Part shown: one piece after another, positions 8,986-18,531 of the stretch
Layout: every line of letters begins with the position of its first letter
Position numbering within the stretch: position 1 is the first letter of the stretch
Source: a virus
Strand: one strand, 5' to 3'
Length of the DNA stretch: 64,000 nt
Virus record (IMG/VR): IMGVR_UViG_3300028827_000102
Coordinates: 1 to 64,000 of that record
Position numbers and translations under genes: made by a program
The notes under the pieces: generated by a model
Database searches by the model: none
What the model was told of the DNA's origin: nothing
The model's input: only the letters and a program-made list of their open reading frames with translations

Positions 8986-11337
8986 CTACAGGTTATCAGT
9001 AATGTTATCTGTAAATAATCCTAATACTGGGGGCAAACAAGAATTGGATGAATCTGCGCTTTCATCGATATTAGTTTTTTGTTCGTCTACGTCACTGAAT
9101 AAATCATTTATGGCCTTATTCAGTTTATCGACGATACTCACTTTGGCGTTTATTGTGTCTTGTAATTCTGAAACAACTTCGTTGATTCCTCTAGTTATCT
9201 CTGGTGTTATTGTTGTCGTTTCTGTTGCGACTGTACCTATAAAATCTTTTACCGTTTCTGTTGTTTCTGTTTGTTGTTCTGTTGTAGTAATAAGGGAAGA
9301 GTAGCTTAGACCATTTAATGTCGCTGCCATATCAGTTGATTTATCTATTATTTCCTGTATATCATACGGATCACATTTTTCATTATAGTCTTTGCTGTCT
9401 TTGCATATATTTGCCACTCCCCCTAAATCAAAGCCACTAATAGATGATATTATAGATTCAGCCAAACACATCGGAATCATTAAAAATTCCATTACTGTAG
9501 CTACAGCATCTGTTATCACTTCATCTAGTGTTTTAGCCAACTCGTCTAGAACCGATTTAAATAATGACAATGGAATTCCACCGGTAACGGATTCTATATT
9601 TGGTATACCGTCTACAGAACCTGATGATATCCCAGATGCACTGTTTATTCCGCTAAATTCTGGTTTTCCTGTTGTGGAAGTACCAAAACCCAACAAACAT
9701 TTTGCCAGATCATTATTTCCCATATTAGCAGCTAAGTTAAGAATATCAGAAATTTTATTGAGGAGACCAGATACAGAGTCTACTAATTTTCCTACCATTC
9801 TATCAAACGTAGAACTGGCTTTTTCTATAGCTGCAGATATAGCCGCATAGGCAGATTCTACCTTTTTACTAGTATCTGGAAGCTGTGAAAAAGAAATATT
9901 AGGTATATCGTCATTATAAAATTTATACATATCTGGCACTTTTGTACCTAAACGCGCGCACGCCTTTCCCCTTAATGCCATCTCTCTTGCAATATCATCA
10001 ACATTTAATGTTTTCTCTAAATCCACTGTTTGTATAGCTGCAATCGGCGCTTTTGTTAAATTTTTGGCTCCATTTTCTAGTGTTTCTATTTTATCCGCAA
10101 ATACCCCCAACAAAGCTGTAATTTTATCATTATTGGTCATTTTGTTTGGTATTTTAATACCGTCAATATTTTTTGAAAGTAATTCAATTAATTCTTCATC
10201 AGTGAAAGCAAGTGCTTCTAAGAGTGTGGTGTCTTCTACAGTCCATGTACCTATATTTCCAAATATAGATGTATCCTCCGGCTGATTACCTTCCATAATG
10301 TCATTTATCAAATCATCATTTAATCCTAATAAACTAAGCTTTTGGTATGCAGCCATAGATGCTTTTGGTGATTTTCCCCAAAATATGTAGTAATTAAAAC
10401 TTTCGGCATCTCCACCCCACTTTGCTTTTGCCGTAGATATTGATATATCTATCCCTCTATAAATTTCATTTATTTCGTTAAATGTTTGTACTTCTCCGCA
10501 CACTATTTTAGTGGTTGTTCTTGTTACATTCTGTGTTATTACTGCGGTTGGGGTGTAATCAGAGATTTTTACATTTATGTCTTTAACCTTATTTATATCT
10601 GCTGTAATAGCATATAGCCTATTTAATCCTACTAAATTAGTTCCATCTACTATAAATACTTTCTTTCCAATAATAATGTATTTTCCATCTTCTTCTAAAA
10701 AGGACGCAGCCTCTTCTGGAGAACTTATCGTAGGTATATCTATACTCTGTAGCAAATCTTTCATGCTATTTTTACCGAAAACATTTGCAATGTCATTTCC
10801 GACATCTTGTATATCTTTTAATACTTGCGATGTTCCCCCAGATAAAAAGGTCTGGTTCGTTGTTTCTGGTATATCTGTACCTGAACCAGTAATAGTAGAA
10901 GTTACCAAATCTGCTAGTTCTGGCAGAGAATTGTACCATTTAGTAATGGTATCATTCATATTATACGTTATTGTACCAGTGTTGTCTACTCCTAAATATA
11001 AATGAACGGTTACACCATCAGACATAATCTTTGCGTATGGTTCTTTTGGTACTAGATTACCAGTAGAGTCTACTCCAGGTGATTGATAAATATATTGTAT
11101 ACTTATCTTATTTCCTTCTGTACCGTTTACTACAGCTTCCCATTTTACTTCCCAGTCTCCGTTACCTATGAAAACATAGGCTTTATCGGCTTCATTTTCT
11201 AAAGAAGAGATAATATTGTCAAGGTCGTTTAATGCTGAATCAAATTTTTCTTCTATTTCTTGCAGATGGTTATTAAATGCAGACAAAGCATCATAAGCAG
11301 AATCTTGAATTGTGCATCCATTATATACTGAAGGCAT
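8986..11337 (-). CDS. Large tail/baseplate structural protein with a sheath-like phrase, unknown family
   Basis: The 783-residue product opens with a coiled coil (about residues 18-55). A beta domain follows (about 58-170) containing GTEGNKISIQYIYQS and, later, TFLSGGTS. This phrase resembles a motif found in tail-sheath and other phage proteins (AGTxGNxIxV and a FxGG end). The remainder alternates helical bundles (DDIAREMALRGKACARLGTK, SAYAAISAAIEKASSTFDR) with Gly/Ser loops, and a long helical C-terminus ends DVDEQKTNIDESADSS. Its last coding bases lie next to the spike gene, with a TAATG junction at 11337. It is probably a baseplate or tail-terminal component; a true sheath would normally be shorter and more compact, so I do not call it sheath. 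Confidence 0.6.
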   Translation of the reverse strand: MPSVYNGCTIQDSAYDALSAFNNHLQEIEEKFDSALNDLDNIISSLENEADKAYVFIGNGDWEVKWEAVVNGTEGNKISIQYIYQSPGVDSTGNLVPKEPYAKIMSDGVTVHLYLGVDNTGTITYNMNDTITKWYNSLPELADLVTSTITGSGTDIPETTNQTFLSGGTSQVLKDIQDVGNDIANVFGKNSMKDLLQSIDIPTISSPEEAASFLEEDGKYIIIGKKVFIVDGTNLVGLNRLYAITADINKVKDINVKISDYTPTAVITQNVTRTTTKIVCGEVQTFNEINEIYRGIDISISTAKAKWGGDAESFNYYIFWGKSPKASMAAYQKLSLLGLNDDLINDIMEGNQPEDTSIFGNIGTWTVEDTTLLEALAFTDEELIELLSKNIDGIKIPNKMTNNDKITALLGVFADKIETLENGAKNLTKAPIAAIQTVDLEKTLNVDDIAREMALRGKACARLGTKVPDMYKFYNDDIPNISFSQLPDTSKKVESAYAAISAAIEKASSTFDRMVGKLVDSVSGLLNKISDILNLAANMGNNDLAKCLLGFGTSTTGKPEFSGINSASGISSGSVDGIPNIESVTGGIPLSLFKSVLDELAKTLDEVITDAVATVMEFLMIPMCLAESIISSISGFDLGGVANICKDSKDYNEKCDPYDIQEIIDKSTDMAATLNGLSYSSLITTTEQQTETTETVKDFIGTVATETTTITPEITRGINEVVSELQDTINAKVSIVDKLNKAINDLFSDVDEQKTNIDESADSSNSCLPPVLGLFTDNITDNL

Positions 11338-12533
11338 TATTGCACCATTACAGAATTGCTCAATATTCTGTTTGTTAATGCAGAAATAGATTGCAATGTG
11401 GCTACGCTGCCAGCAATGGTCTGTTTGGTTGCAGAAGATAACGCTGGTTCAGCTGCCAGGACATTAAATGTTGCTGACAAACTGATCAACATTGTATCTA
11501 ACATACTTTGTAAAGTATTACCCAATACAGCCGATTCAGTGGCAGTATTACCAAGTTTTATTGTATTTGATTTTATATGGGTGGAAGGTGTTTTAATAGT
11601 CAATGAGTTACCAAAAATTAAATTTCCTTTTTTCTTTGCATTTAAAGTTATATCTTTTATACGTATTTTTAATTTATGTTTATCGCCCATATCTACTAAT
11701 GTATCTCTGTCTCTAGTGTGTGTATTTCTAATAGTTACATTTAATTCTTCGTCAACAAATGTTTCAAGTCTATAAGCACCTGTACTGTCACCAATTTGTT
11801 TAATACATCGTAAAGGCTTTCCTGTTCTTCCGTCCTTTAAAACTTTACCATTTTCGTCATAAATGTTACCTTCATGTGTTACTACCAACAATTTGTCTTC
11901 TTGAGAATATAGCCATCTACCATACTCTAGAAGAAATTTATCTCCATCCATAACATATTTTTCTCTGGTAAATGGCTTATTAGTATCGGGACGTTTAACC
12001 ACACCAAATCTTTCCTCATGTCTTATATTGGGTAATTCATGTAAATGTAATTCTCTTCTGTATGTTGGTGTTCTTTGTCGTATCTCTAATTTATCCATAT
12101 CTAAGTCATGTTCTAGTACTCCACCTAATGTTTTGACGGATCCATCAGAAAGCCAAGCGGTTGTGGCTTTGCCCGAAGACATTACTTCTATTTCACCTGG
12201 ACGCAGTTGCCTGACTATAATATTGTCGTCTTTTGTTGCTTTATATACAACTTCTCCAAATCTTTGTGAGATATAACCAAGAACAACATGCCTTCTGGGT
12301 GTGTTTGCCATCTCTACCATACATTTTGTACCTATTTCTGGCATACACCTAATCCAACTATGAGGACCTAGATATGGATGTCTTACTGGTACAGATGGCC
12401 GCCCTGTAGTTGTAGCTACATCCAGTTTAAGTACTTCGTGTTCTGGTATAACTCTATTAACAATTGCTTTGTTTATACCATTAAGAGTTTTTGCTGTACG
12501 TTCATTGTTGACTATTTCTCTTATAGTAGGCAC
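11337..12533 (-). CDS. Baseplate central spike protein (gp5/gpV OB-fold type)
   Basis: The 398-residue product has an N-terminal OB-fold-like part (residues about 35-100: PYLGPHSWIRCMPEIGTKCMVEMAN and RRHVVLGYI), matching the spike OB domain in which a solid phrase about PxxGxxxxRxLPxxGxxV is followed by VVLGYL. A long beta-rich middle and a C-terminal stretch of the form THIKSNTIKLGN and AVLGNTLQSMLDTML follow. This last is the standard ending of P2 gpV and T4 gp5-like spikes, where the beta-helix needle leads into a GxxLxxLL motif. The gene is flanked by the hub protein upstream and the 783-aa protein downstream. The junctions are tight (1 nt at 12533 and 11337). Confidence 0.75.
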   Translation of the reverse strand: MPTIREIVNNERTAKTLNGINKAIVNRVIPEHEVLKLDVATTTGRPSVPVRHPYLGPHSWIRCMPEIGTKCMVEMANTPRRHVVLGYISQRFGEVVYKATKDDNIIVRQLRPGEIEVMSSGKATTAWLSDGSVKTLGGVLEHDLDMDKLEIRQRTPTYRRELHLHELPNIRHEERFGVVKRPDTNKPFTREKYVMDGDKFLLEYGRWLYSQEDKLLVVTHEGNIYDENGKVLKDGRTGKPLRCIKQIGDSTGAYRLETFVDEELNVTIRNTHTRDRDTLVDMGDKHKLKIRIKDITLNAKKKGNLIFGNSLTIKTPSTHIKSNTIKLGNTATESAVLGNTLQSMLDTMLISLSATFNVLAAEPALSSATKQTIAGSVATLQSISALTNRILSNSVMVQ

Positions 12534-15500
12534 TATGATCTCCTAGAAGCTGGCTTACGTGTATATGTATCCATTCTACCTTGTGCAGTATCTTTATCAA
12601 CTTTAGCATCTAGTCTATTAGCAATACGAATGGTAGCATTTTCGTTCCTCCTGGAAGGTATTCCGGAGTAATGCTTTTCCAGCGCTGTTGTAAGTTGTAA
12701 CTTACATTCTTTTACAGCAGAAATTCTATTTCTTCTTCCACGTTTTCGTCTAGCCGCTTTTTTACAGGCATTGTATTTTCTAAAAATGTTTAAACGTTCT
12801 TTTAAAATAACCGTAGACCCGCACAAAGAATATCTTTGAGTTGATCTATCTGGTCTGTATATATAAATATCATTTACATATTTATAGTATTTTCTGTAAT
12901 CGCTGGTAAGTGTTGGAAGTATTTCTTCTGGTTTAAAGAAGAAAAATGGGTTTGTAAATAAAGCATCTCCACGTAGTTTTACTGTTCTATAAAACCTATA
13001 ACGCAGGTTATCTTTTGTTGGCCACGAGGCCGGACGCATTAAATAGTCCAATGCATCGTCAACTGTTTCGATTGGTTTTTTGCCCTGTTTTCTTCTATGT
13101 TCATTTATTCTATTAAAATATCTTTGCCATTTTTCGCTCATTTTGTCTGATTTTATATTATTACCAGTGACCTTCATGGCGAGCATGGTGCGCATATATT
13201 CTCTATTTGCTTTTAATGTTTCTTGGAGTGCGCTTTGATCTGTACGTTTACTGTTGGTGTGTATTAACATTTCTACATGTACATGGTAAGTACTTGAATT
13301 GCCTGTATTACCAACATAAGCTATTTTTTCTCCCGCTTTAGGTAACCGCGAATAACCATGTAAACCAAAATAATAGTTACTTCCAGAAGGCTTTACTACA
13401 TCGTCTAAATGTCCAAAACGAAGTGTAACGTATAAACTTTTAGAGGCATCTCCTGGAAGTGTTACAGATCCGACCACCTCCATAAACATTCCTATTTTTG
13501 TGCTGTATCCTTTTGGATTCAATCTTGGCGTAGCTGCTCCGTTACTATACTTCTTGAATCGTTTTAGCATACCTTCGTCCACTACCACTTCCAAGAAACC
13601 ATCGCCCACATCTTTTGGTTTAGTGCCCTGTATTATAAATGGAAAAAGGGAAGGAAATTTTGTTACATGTACTCTATATTTTTTCTTTTGATTAGTGCGC
13701 CAACCAGCTGGTATACCTAATATACATATTGTGGGTTTTATTGGTGTATGTATAGGTGTGCCTTTAGGAGCTATTAAATCTACACCATTATGCCACGAAA
13801 ATCTGCTTTTGTAGGCATCACCCACACCACGCACAGGACCATAATTTGAAAATACAGACGGATTCCCTTTTACTGTAGCTGGTCCGCCTAACACAAACCC
13901 ATATGGATATGGGTTGTAAAACAACCTTCTAACGTCGTATATTGGTTTGTCTCCTTCGTGTTTTTTGGCGTTACCGTCGTGTAAACCAGTGTCTTTTGTT
14001 GTTATTGCTTCTGCCTTGTCGCCTGGATTAGGAGGTTCCCTGCTTACTCTTGTACCAACAAAACCACCGTGCAATCCATGTAATAGGTATTTTGGTATAT
14101 CTCCAGATTGCCCAGCAGCCCCTGCGGTAGATCCCCCATATGTACTAGCCACCCTAAACTGAGACAATCTGTCAACTGAAAATGCACTCGCTTCTATATA
14201 ACGATCTCGAAGTAATGGGCCGCAAGACCAATTAGTATTACGCATATCTCTTACGCTATGTCCCGACGCATCAGATATGCTTTTTGCTGCAGCTCCCATA
14301 CTTCTACCCAATGTTCTATGTTCTACGGCTTTCCGCGCGCCCCATCTCATATTGTACTTTATATCTCCGGTAAATAGACCAGAGTAATCGATAGGCATTC
14401 TAGATCCACCTGTTATGGTTCTAAATGTTCCATCTCTAAACAACTCTTTCACATACGAAACATTCATGTCTACAGTACAATTACCATCAGGAGGGGACAT
14501 AGAATAACTTACATTTTTTATCATACCGATACGTTGTCTGGGTACTAAGTGAATGGGTCTATTTGGTAACAAATAAGGACGAAACGGTATCTTTATCGAC
14601 ATGGATGACATTTGTCCCATGTCTTTTTGTATTTCAAGGTAGGCATAAGCTAGTAAAGACGCGACACCCGCATTTGCCGAAATTAAACCACCTATTCCTG
14701 GTATTTTCACATTTATCTGTTTTACTTTTGCTCCTATTCTTTGTGCTAATATTGGGGCCACAATTACTTTTTTCTTGAACAGATTTTGTACTAATTGATT
14801 AAATGCGGCTTTTTTAGTTTCGTCGTCTTCTTCTCCAGTCAATACCCAAGCAGTGTACATCGGACCAGTTTCTGGTGTTATTCTGTCTGATATTAATTCC
14901 TTTGCTACTTTATAAGCACCAGAAAATACCTTTCCCCAATCACTAGGAAGACCGTTATACATGGGGAACTCAAATATCATATCCCCCATAGGAGACACAT
15001 AAAACTGATAATCTAATGTATCTGATATCGCATTTAGTAATGACAATCTTGTTTCATATCTGTAACTTCCTTCTGTCCCGGTAGCATGGCCTATATTTTG
15101 ATGTACGATAGTTGCCGCTCCAGTGCCGCTTTTAGGCAATAACATATGTACGAAGCATTGTAGAGGTGAAAATACAGCACTTTCACTCCTGTCTGACACA
15201 GTACCATGCCCAATTGCACTCACTTCACGATAAGTAAACGGTCTGCCTATTATACCAAACAAAACAGTTTTGTTCCATGCCTGCATCTTTCTCGTATCGT
15301 ACTTATCCAAATCTAATTCTATCCCCATAGAAGTAGGCAGATGTGTGAGTGTAAGCCACTTAACGGCTGTTTCATATGACATACCAGCTAGAGGGTGCGA
15401 GTCTCTAGACAAAGCGTTTACCAAATCTTGGTACATTCCTGCATTTTTTTCATTAAATTGTGCGGCTGTATGGACAAAATCGGCCTTTGTTCCTCCAGCT

Positions 15501-17743
15501 TCACTTTGCTTCACTGCGTCTGATTGTCCTTTTGTGTGTGCTTCCCTCAACTGTCTACGTAATTCTTGTATTCTTCGTTGTCTGCGTACATTTGGGTCTC
15601 TTTTTTCTTCTCTGGTTACTTTTGCTTCTGCATCCTTAAATGCTTTTCTTACTGTCTCAAGACGTGAATTTAGTTCTTTAAGCAGATCCGCTTGCTTGTA
15701 TTTTAATGAGCCAAGAGCACCTTTTACGTATTTTTCGTTATATTCAGTAAGAGCTTGAATGAGTCCATTATTCATTTCAGGTGTTATATATCGATATACA
15801 GTATCCTTAAACATTTTATTGGCATTGAATACAATCAATGTACCAGATGTGTCCACATATTTTTTCAGATACTTTTCAAGCTCCCGTCTAGATTTTTCAG
15901 CGAAATCTCTTTTTCCTTTTGCTCTGGGCAGATTTGACTTAAAATTCTCTACCTTTTTTGCTACATATGCACTTAATAACAATGATACATCATTATATTG
16001 TGGCCAATAATAACCTGAGTAGTTTTCTATAAAATTTTGTTCAGACCTAGAATCATTAGGTAAAAAAGCAGTGGCAAAATTACTACTTCCGCCTGCTATT
16101 TTCCGTATTGCGGATTTTGCAGATATGTCTTCTCTTTTATCCCAACTTAGTTGTTTTTCCAAATCATTATCGTTTATATTTTTAAGAAGATCGTCTATTA
16201 TAGTATAAACAGGACCATAATTATTATACAATAGTCCTTCTATTTTCTCTTTATTGCTTGCATTTGGGTTTGCTTTGATCTTTGACTGTGCTGTTTTGTA
16301 TGCAGCGCTCACTGTTTGCGCAGCAGATATTATTTCTCGTCCTTTTGTGTGTAAAAATCCTATTAATTCTGTTATAGATTTGCCGAGGTCTATAGGTTTT
16401 GCATCACCATAACTCAATTCCAGTCTGCCCTTACTTTTGGGCTTCATTACTATCTTTCTCTTTCCACCGTCTACTTTGTTTGCTTTATCAATAACATCTA
16501 CCGCATTTTTATAAGCAGCGTAAAATTCTTTTACTTGAGCTTGTACTTCTCCCTTCGTTTCAGCGTACACTTTTTTAGCACAAGCGATATCGTATTTTCC
16601 GTCTTTTTTACAATTAGCCGCAACAAGTCTATGTTCAAATAAGGAATTAAATAGTCTTATAAATTCTACCGCTATTTCCTGATTGTCTATATTCCTCAAC
16701 CACGCTAAATCTATACCAAGTTTCTTAGCTTCAACAAAAACAGGACTTGTTTCTATCTCCCTTTGTACGGCATCTTGTAATGAATTATCTCCTTTTCCGC
16801 GTTTACCCTGATCATTGGTACTACTTATGGGAGATGCTTGTGTACGTACCCTCATTCTATTAAGTATTCCGCGAATATCGTAACATTTTATATTTATTTG
16901 TCTGTCTCCATTTACAAAATCATCTATTATATCATACTCGTCTATAAATCCAGTAAAAGCCGGTACCCATAGTTCGTTGTATCTTATTATTTTTCCATTT
17001 TTCTTTTTTACTGCACCTGCCATATGTGGCAATCTATAAAACACACGTACACAATCATGTTTATTGAATATACATCCATACGGATTAAGCGGATATAACC
17101 ACATACCCGTTTCATCGATTTGTTCGTCTTTGGTTCCTGGACGAACCTTTAAATATTTTTGACGATAAATTTTATATTTTGCCCATTCATCTGTATGGGA
17201 GCTACTTCTATACGGTGAAGTGATTATTCTTCCTTTTTTATCTCGTGCCAACATCCAACCGTGCGAGTTGAGATCTGCGCACACATTCATCGGTGTTACT
17301 ATAAAAGCGTCTTGGTTATTATTCAGAGTAAATGAACATGTATTCATTCCGCCGGTAGATTCTATAGTCCACCTTACGTCTCCACGTAAATATGGAGTTA
17401 CTTCTGCTCCTTCTATAAATACCCTTATTTCTGCGCTATGTACTTTCCAAACACCTTCTCTGTAGGCAATTTGGCTATCTATGCTACACAGATAAGCATT
17501 ATTACCAAAGCTTTTCCCGCCATATATTGATGCAGAAGGAAAACATTTTGGGGCACTTAATACACTACTTTTTCTTCTTCTTAGAATCGACAGCTTTCGC
17601 TGTAAATCACGCTGTTTAGCCATCAATTGCCGGTACCTAGCGGCACCTTCAGCATCGATACTACGCTGTATCTCCCCCCTTAGATTACCGGCTACTATGG
17701 TATTTTTCTCAGATTGACTTTGTGTGGATTGTCTATCGGCCAT
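12533..17743 (-). CDS. Baseplate hub / tail tape-like protein with M23 zinc endopeptidase domain
   Basis: At 1736 residues this is the largest gene here. Residues about 100-300 hold a hub-like beta domain (EIRVFIEGAEVTPYLRG, TCSFTLNNNQDAF) typical of gpD/gp27-type hubs. Residues about 330-800 are long charged helices. A second hub-like region (about 1080-1160) includes the phrase GMIKNVSYSMSPPDGNCTVD. Residues about 1310-1495 are an M23 (LytM) peptidase: WHNGVDLIAPKGTPI with H1318 and D1322, GHLDDVV, and the closing HVHVE pair at about 1487-1489, preceded by YVGNTGNSST. Such domains cut peptide cross-links so the tube can cross the cell wall. The C-terminal ~200 residues are Arg/Lys-rich. It is placed directly before the spike, as expected for the hub. 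Confidence 0.8.
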   Translation of the reverse strand: MADRQSTQSQSEKNTIVAGNLRGEIQRSIDAEGAARYRQLMAKQRDLQRKLSILRRRKSSVLSAPKCFPSASIYGGKSFGNNAYLCSIDSQIAYREGVWKVHSAEIRVFIEGAEVTPYLRGDVRWTIESTGGMNTCSFTLNNNQDAFIVTPMNVCADLNSHGWMLARDKKGRIITSPYRSSSHTDEWAKYKIYRQKYLKVRPGTKDEQIDETGMWLYPLNPYGCIFNKHDCVRVFYRLPHMAGAVKKKNGKIIRYNELWVPAFTGFIDEYDIIDDFVNGDRQINIKCYDIRGILNRMRVRTQASPISSTNDQGKRGKGDNSLQDAVQREIETSPVFVEAKKLGIDLAWLRNIDNQEIAVEFIRLFNSLFEHRLVAANCKKDGKYDIACAKKVYAETKGEVQAQVKEFYAAYKNAVDVIDKANKVDGGKRKIVMKPKSKGRLELSYGDAKPIDLGKSITELIGFLHTKGREIISAAQTVSAAYKTAQSKIKANPNASNKEKIEGLLYNNYGPVYTIIDDLLKNINDNDLEKQLSWDKREDISAKSAIRKIAGGSSNFATAFLPNDSRSEQNFIENYSGYYWPQYNDVSLLLSAYVAKKVENFKSNLPRAKGKRDFAEKSRRELEKYLKKYVDTSGTLIVFNANKMFKDTVYRYITPEMNNGLIQALTEYNEKYVKGALGSLKYKQADLLKELNSRLETVRKAFKDAEAKVTREEKRDPNVRRQRRIQELRRQLREAHTKGQSDAVKQSEAGGTKADFVHTAAQFNEKNAGMYQDLVNALSRDSHPLAGMSYETAVKWLTLTHLPTSMGIELDLDKYDTRKMQAWNKTVLFGIIGRPFTYREVSAIGHGTVSDRSESAVFSPLQCFVHMLLPKSGTGAATIVHQNIGHATGTEGSYRYETRLSLLNAISDTLDYQFYVSPMGDMIFEFPMYNGLPSDWGKVFSGAYKVAKELISDRITPETGPMYTAWVLTGEEDDETKKAAFNQLVQNLFKKKVIVAPILAQRIGAKVKQINVKIPGIGGLISANAGVASLLAYAYLEIQKDMGQMSSMSIKIPFRPYLLPNRPIHLVPRQRIGMIKNVSYSMSPPDGNCTVDMNVSYVKELFRDGTFRTITGGSRMPIDYSGLFTGDIKYNMRWGARKAVEHRTLGRSMGAAAKSISDASGHSVRDMRNTNWSCGPLLRDRYIEASAFSVDRLSQFRVASTYGGSTAGAAGQSGDIPKYLLHGLHGGFVGTRVSREPPNPGDKAEAITTKDTGLHDGNAKKHEGDKPIYDVRRLFYNPYPYGFVLGGPATVKGNPSVFSNYGPVRGVGDAYKSRFSWHNGVDLIAPKGTPIHTPIKPTICILGIPAGWRTNQKKKYRVHVTKFPSLFPFIIQGTKPKDVGDGFLEVVVDEGMLKRFKKYSNGAATPRLNPKGYSTKIGMFMEVVGSVTLPGDASKSLYVTLRFGHLDDVVKPSGSNYYFGLHGYSRLPKAGEKIAYVGNTGNSSTYHVHVEMLIHTNSKRTDQSALQETLKANREYMRTMLAMKVTGNNIKSDKMSEKWQRYFNRINEHRRKQGKKPIETVDDALDYLMRPASWPTKDNLRYRFYRTVKLRGDALFTNPFFFFKPEEILPTLTSDYRKYYKYVNDIYIYRPDRSTQRYSLCGSTVILKERLNIFRKYNACKKAARRKRGRRNRISAVKECKLQLTTALEKHYSGIPSRRNENATIRIANRLDAKVDKDTAQGRMDTYTRKPASRRS

Positions 17744-17744
17744 T

Positions 17745-18278
17745 TTATCCTGTTAGTACCTTATTTTTAAGGTACATTAATAACTGCGCTTCAGGTTTAC
17801 CAATACGTATTCTTTGTTCTTTTTGTTGTACACTGGCACTAGTATCAACGTCTAATATCTGCATAATGACCCTGCTCATTATTTCATCCTTGTATTCATC
17901 CAATCCTAGTAAATCTATCAGTTCAGCTTCTACCTTCAACTTCATCAACTTTTGAAATGTACTATTAAATTCAGACGAAGAAAACACTCTTCCTATATCA
18001 CCAGCTTCATCTTCAGGCAAACCTGCATGTAGACGTTCGTCTACAATTTTTGTGTGTATGTCTTTTTCAAACCTTGCTGCAGCTTTAGCCGCTGCATCGC
18101 TTTCTTCAAAATTCCTCCACAGTATATCTAAAACTTTCTGCTCTTTTTCAGACGGTGGAGGTATCTCTTTAGCTTTTTTAAGCAGACTTAATTCAGCTTT
18201 GGCCGCTTTTACCCTCTCTCGGCGGCTCGTAAGTTTTGGTGACTTTCCCTGTTTCCCATTCGATCTGGTCTTCATCAT
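17745..18278 (-). CDS. Helical charged protein upstream of the hub gene, unknown
   Basis: The 177-residue product begins with a basic tail (KTRSNGKQGKSPKLTSRRER) and continues as helices with Ala-rich stretches (ESDAAAKAAARFEKDIHTK). It has no recognised domain. The start (two consecutive ATGs at 18278) lies inside the previous gene, giving an 86-nt overlap. No later in-frame Met exists near the upstream stop, so the overlap appears real. It ends 1 nt before the hub start. A role as tail assembly chaperone or baseplate factor is possible from position, but not shown. Confidence 0.6.
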   Translation of the reverse strand: MMKTRSNGKQGKSPKLTSRRERVKAAKAELSLLKKAKEIPPPSEKEQKVLDILWRNFEESDAAAKAAARFEKDIHTKIVDERLHAGLPEDEAGDIGRVFSSSEFNSTFQKLMKLKVEAELIDLLGLDEYKDEIMSRVIMQILDVDTSASVQQKEQRIRIGKPEAQLLMYLKNKVLTG

Positions 18279-18531
18279 CCAATCCGTATTTTTCTTTTAT
18301 TTTCGTTACTATTTCATCTAGAATATTTTTGGCTTTTTGTATTACAATACTATTTTTCCTTTTTTCTTCTGAGAGAATAGCCCTATTTAATTCATGGTAT
18401 TCTATTCTTGCTAAAGAATATCTAAGTTCACTTTCAATATGTTTATCGATTATTAATGTTTTTTCGTATTCTTGATTGGCTACCCGTAGTCTTAGTAAAT
18501 CATGTTCATCTATTATCGTATTTTTACTCAT
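18193..18531 (-). CDS. Small coiled-coil protein, unknown
   Basis: This 112-residue product is nearly all helix, with heptad-type stretches (LLRLRVANQEYEKTLIIDKH and LSEEKRKNSIVIQKAKNIL). It overlaps the fibre-like gene upstream as ATGA at 18528-18531, which shows coupling and also shows that TGA is a real stop in this genome. Its last 86 nt overlap the next gene. A coiled-coil scaffold or tail chaperone is plausible, but no family is recognised. Confidence 0.6.
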   Translation of the reverse strand: MSKNTIIDEHDLLRLRVANQEYEKTLIIDKHIESELRYSLARIEYHELNRAILSEEKRKNSIVIQKAKNILDEIVTKIKEKYGLDDEDQIEWETGKVTKTYEPPREGKSGQS

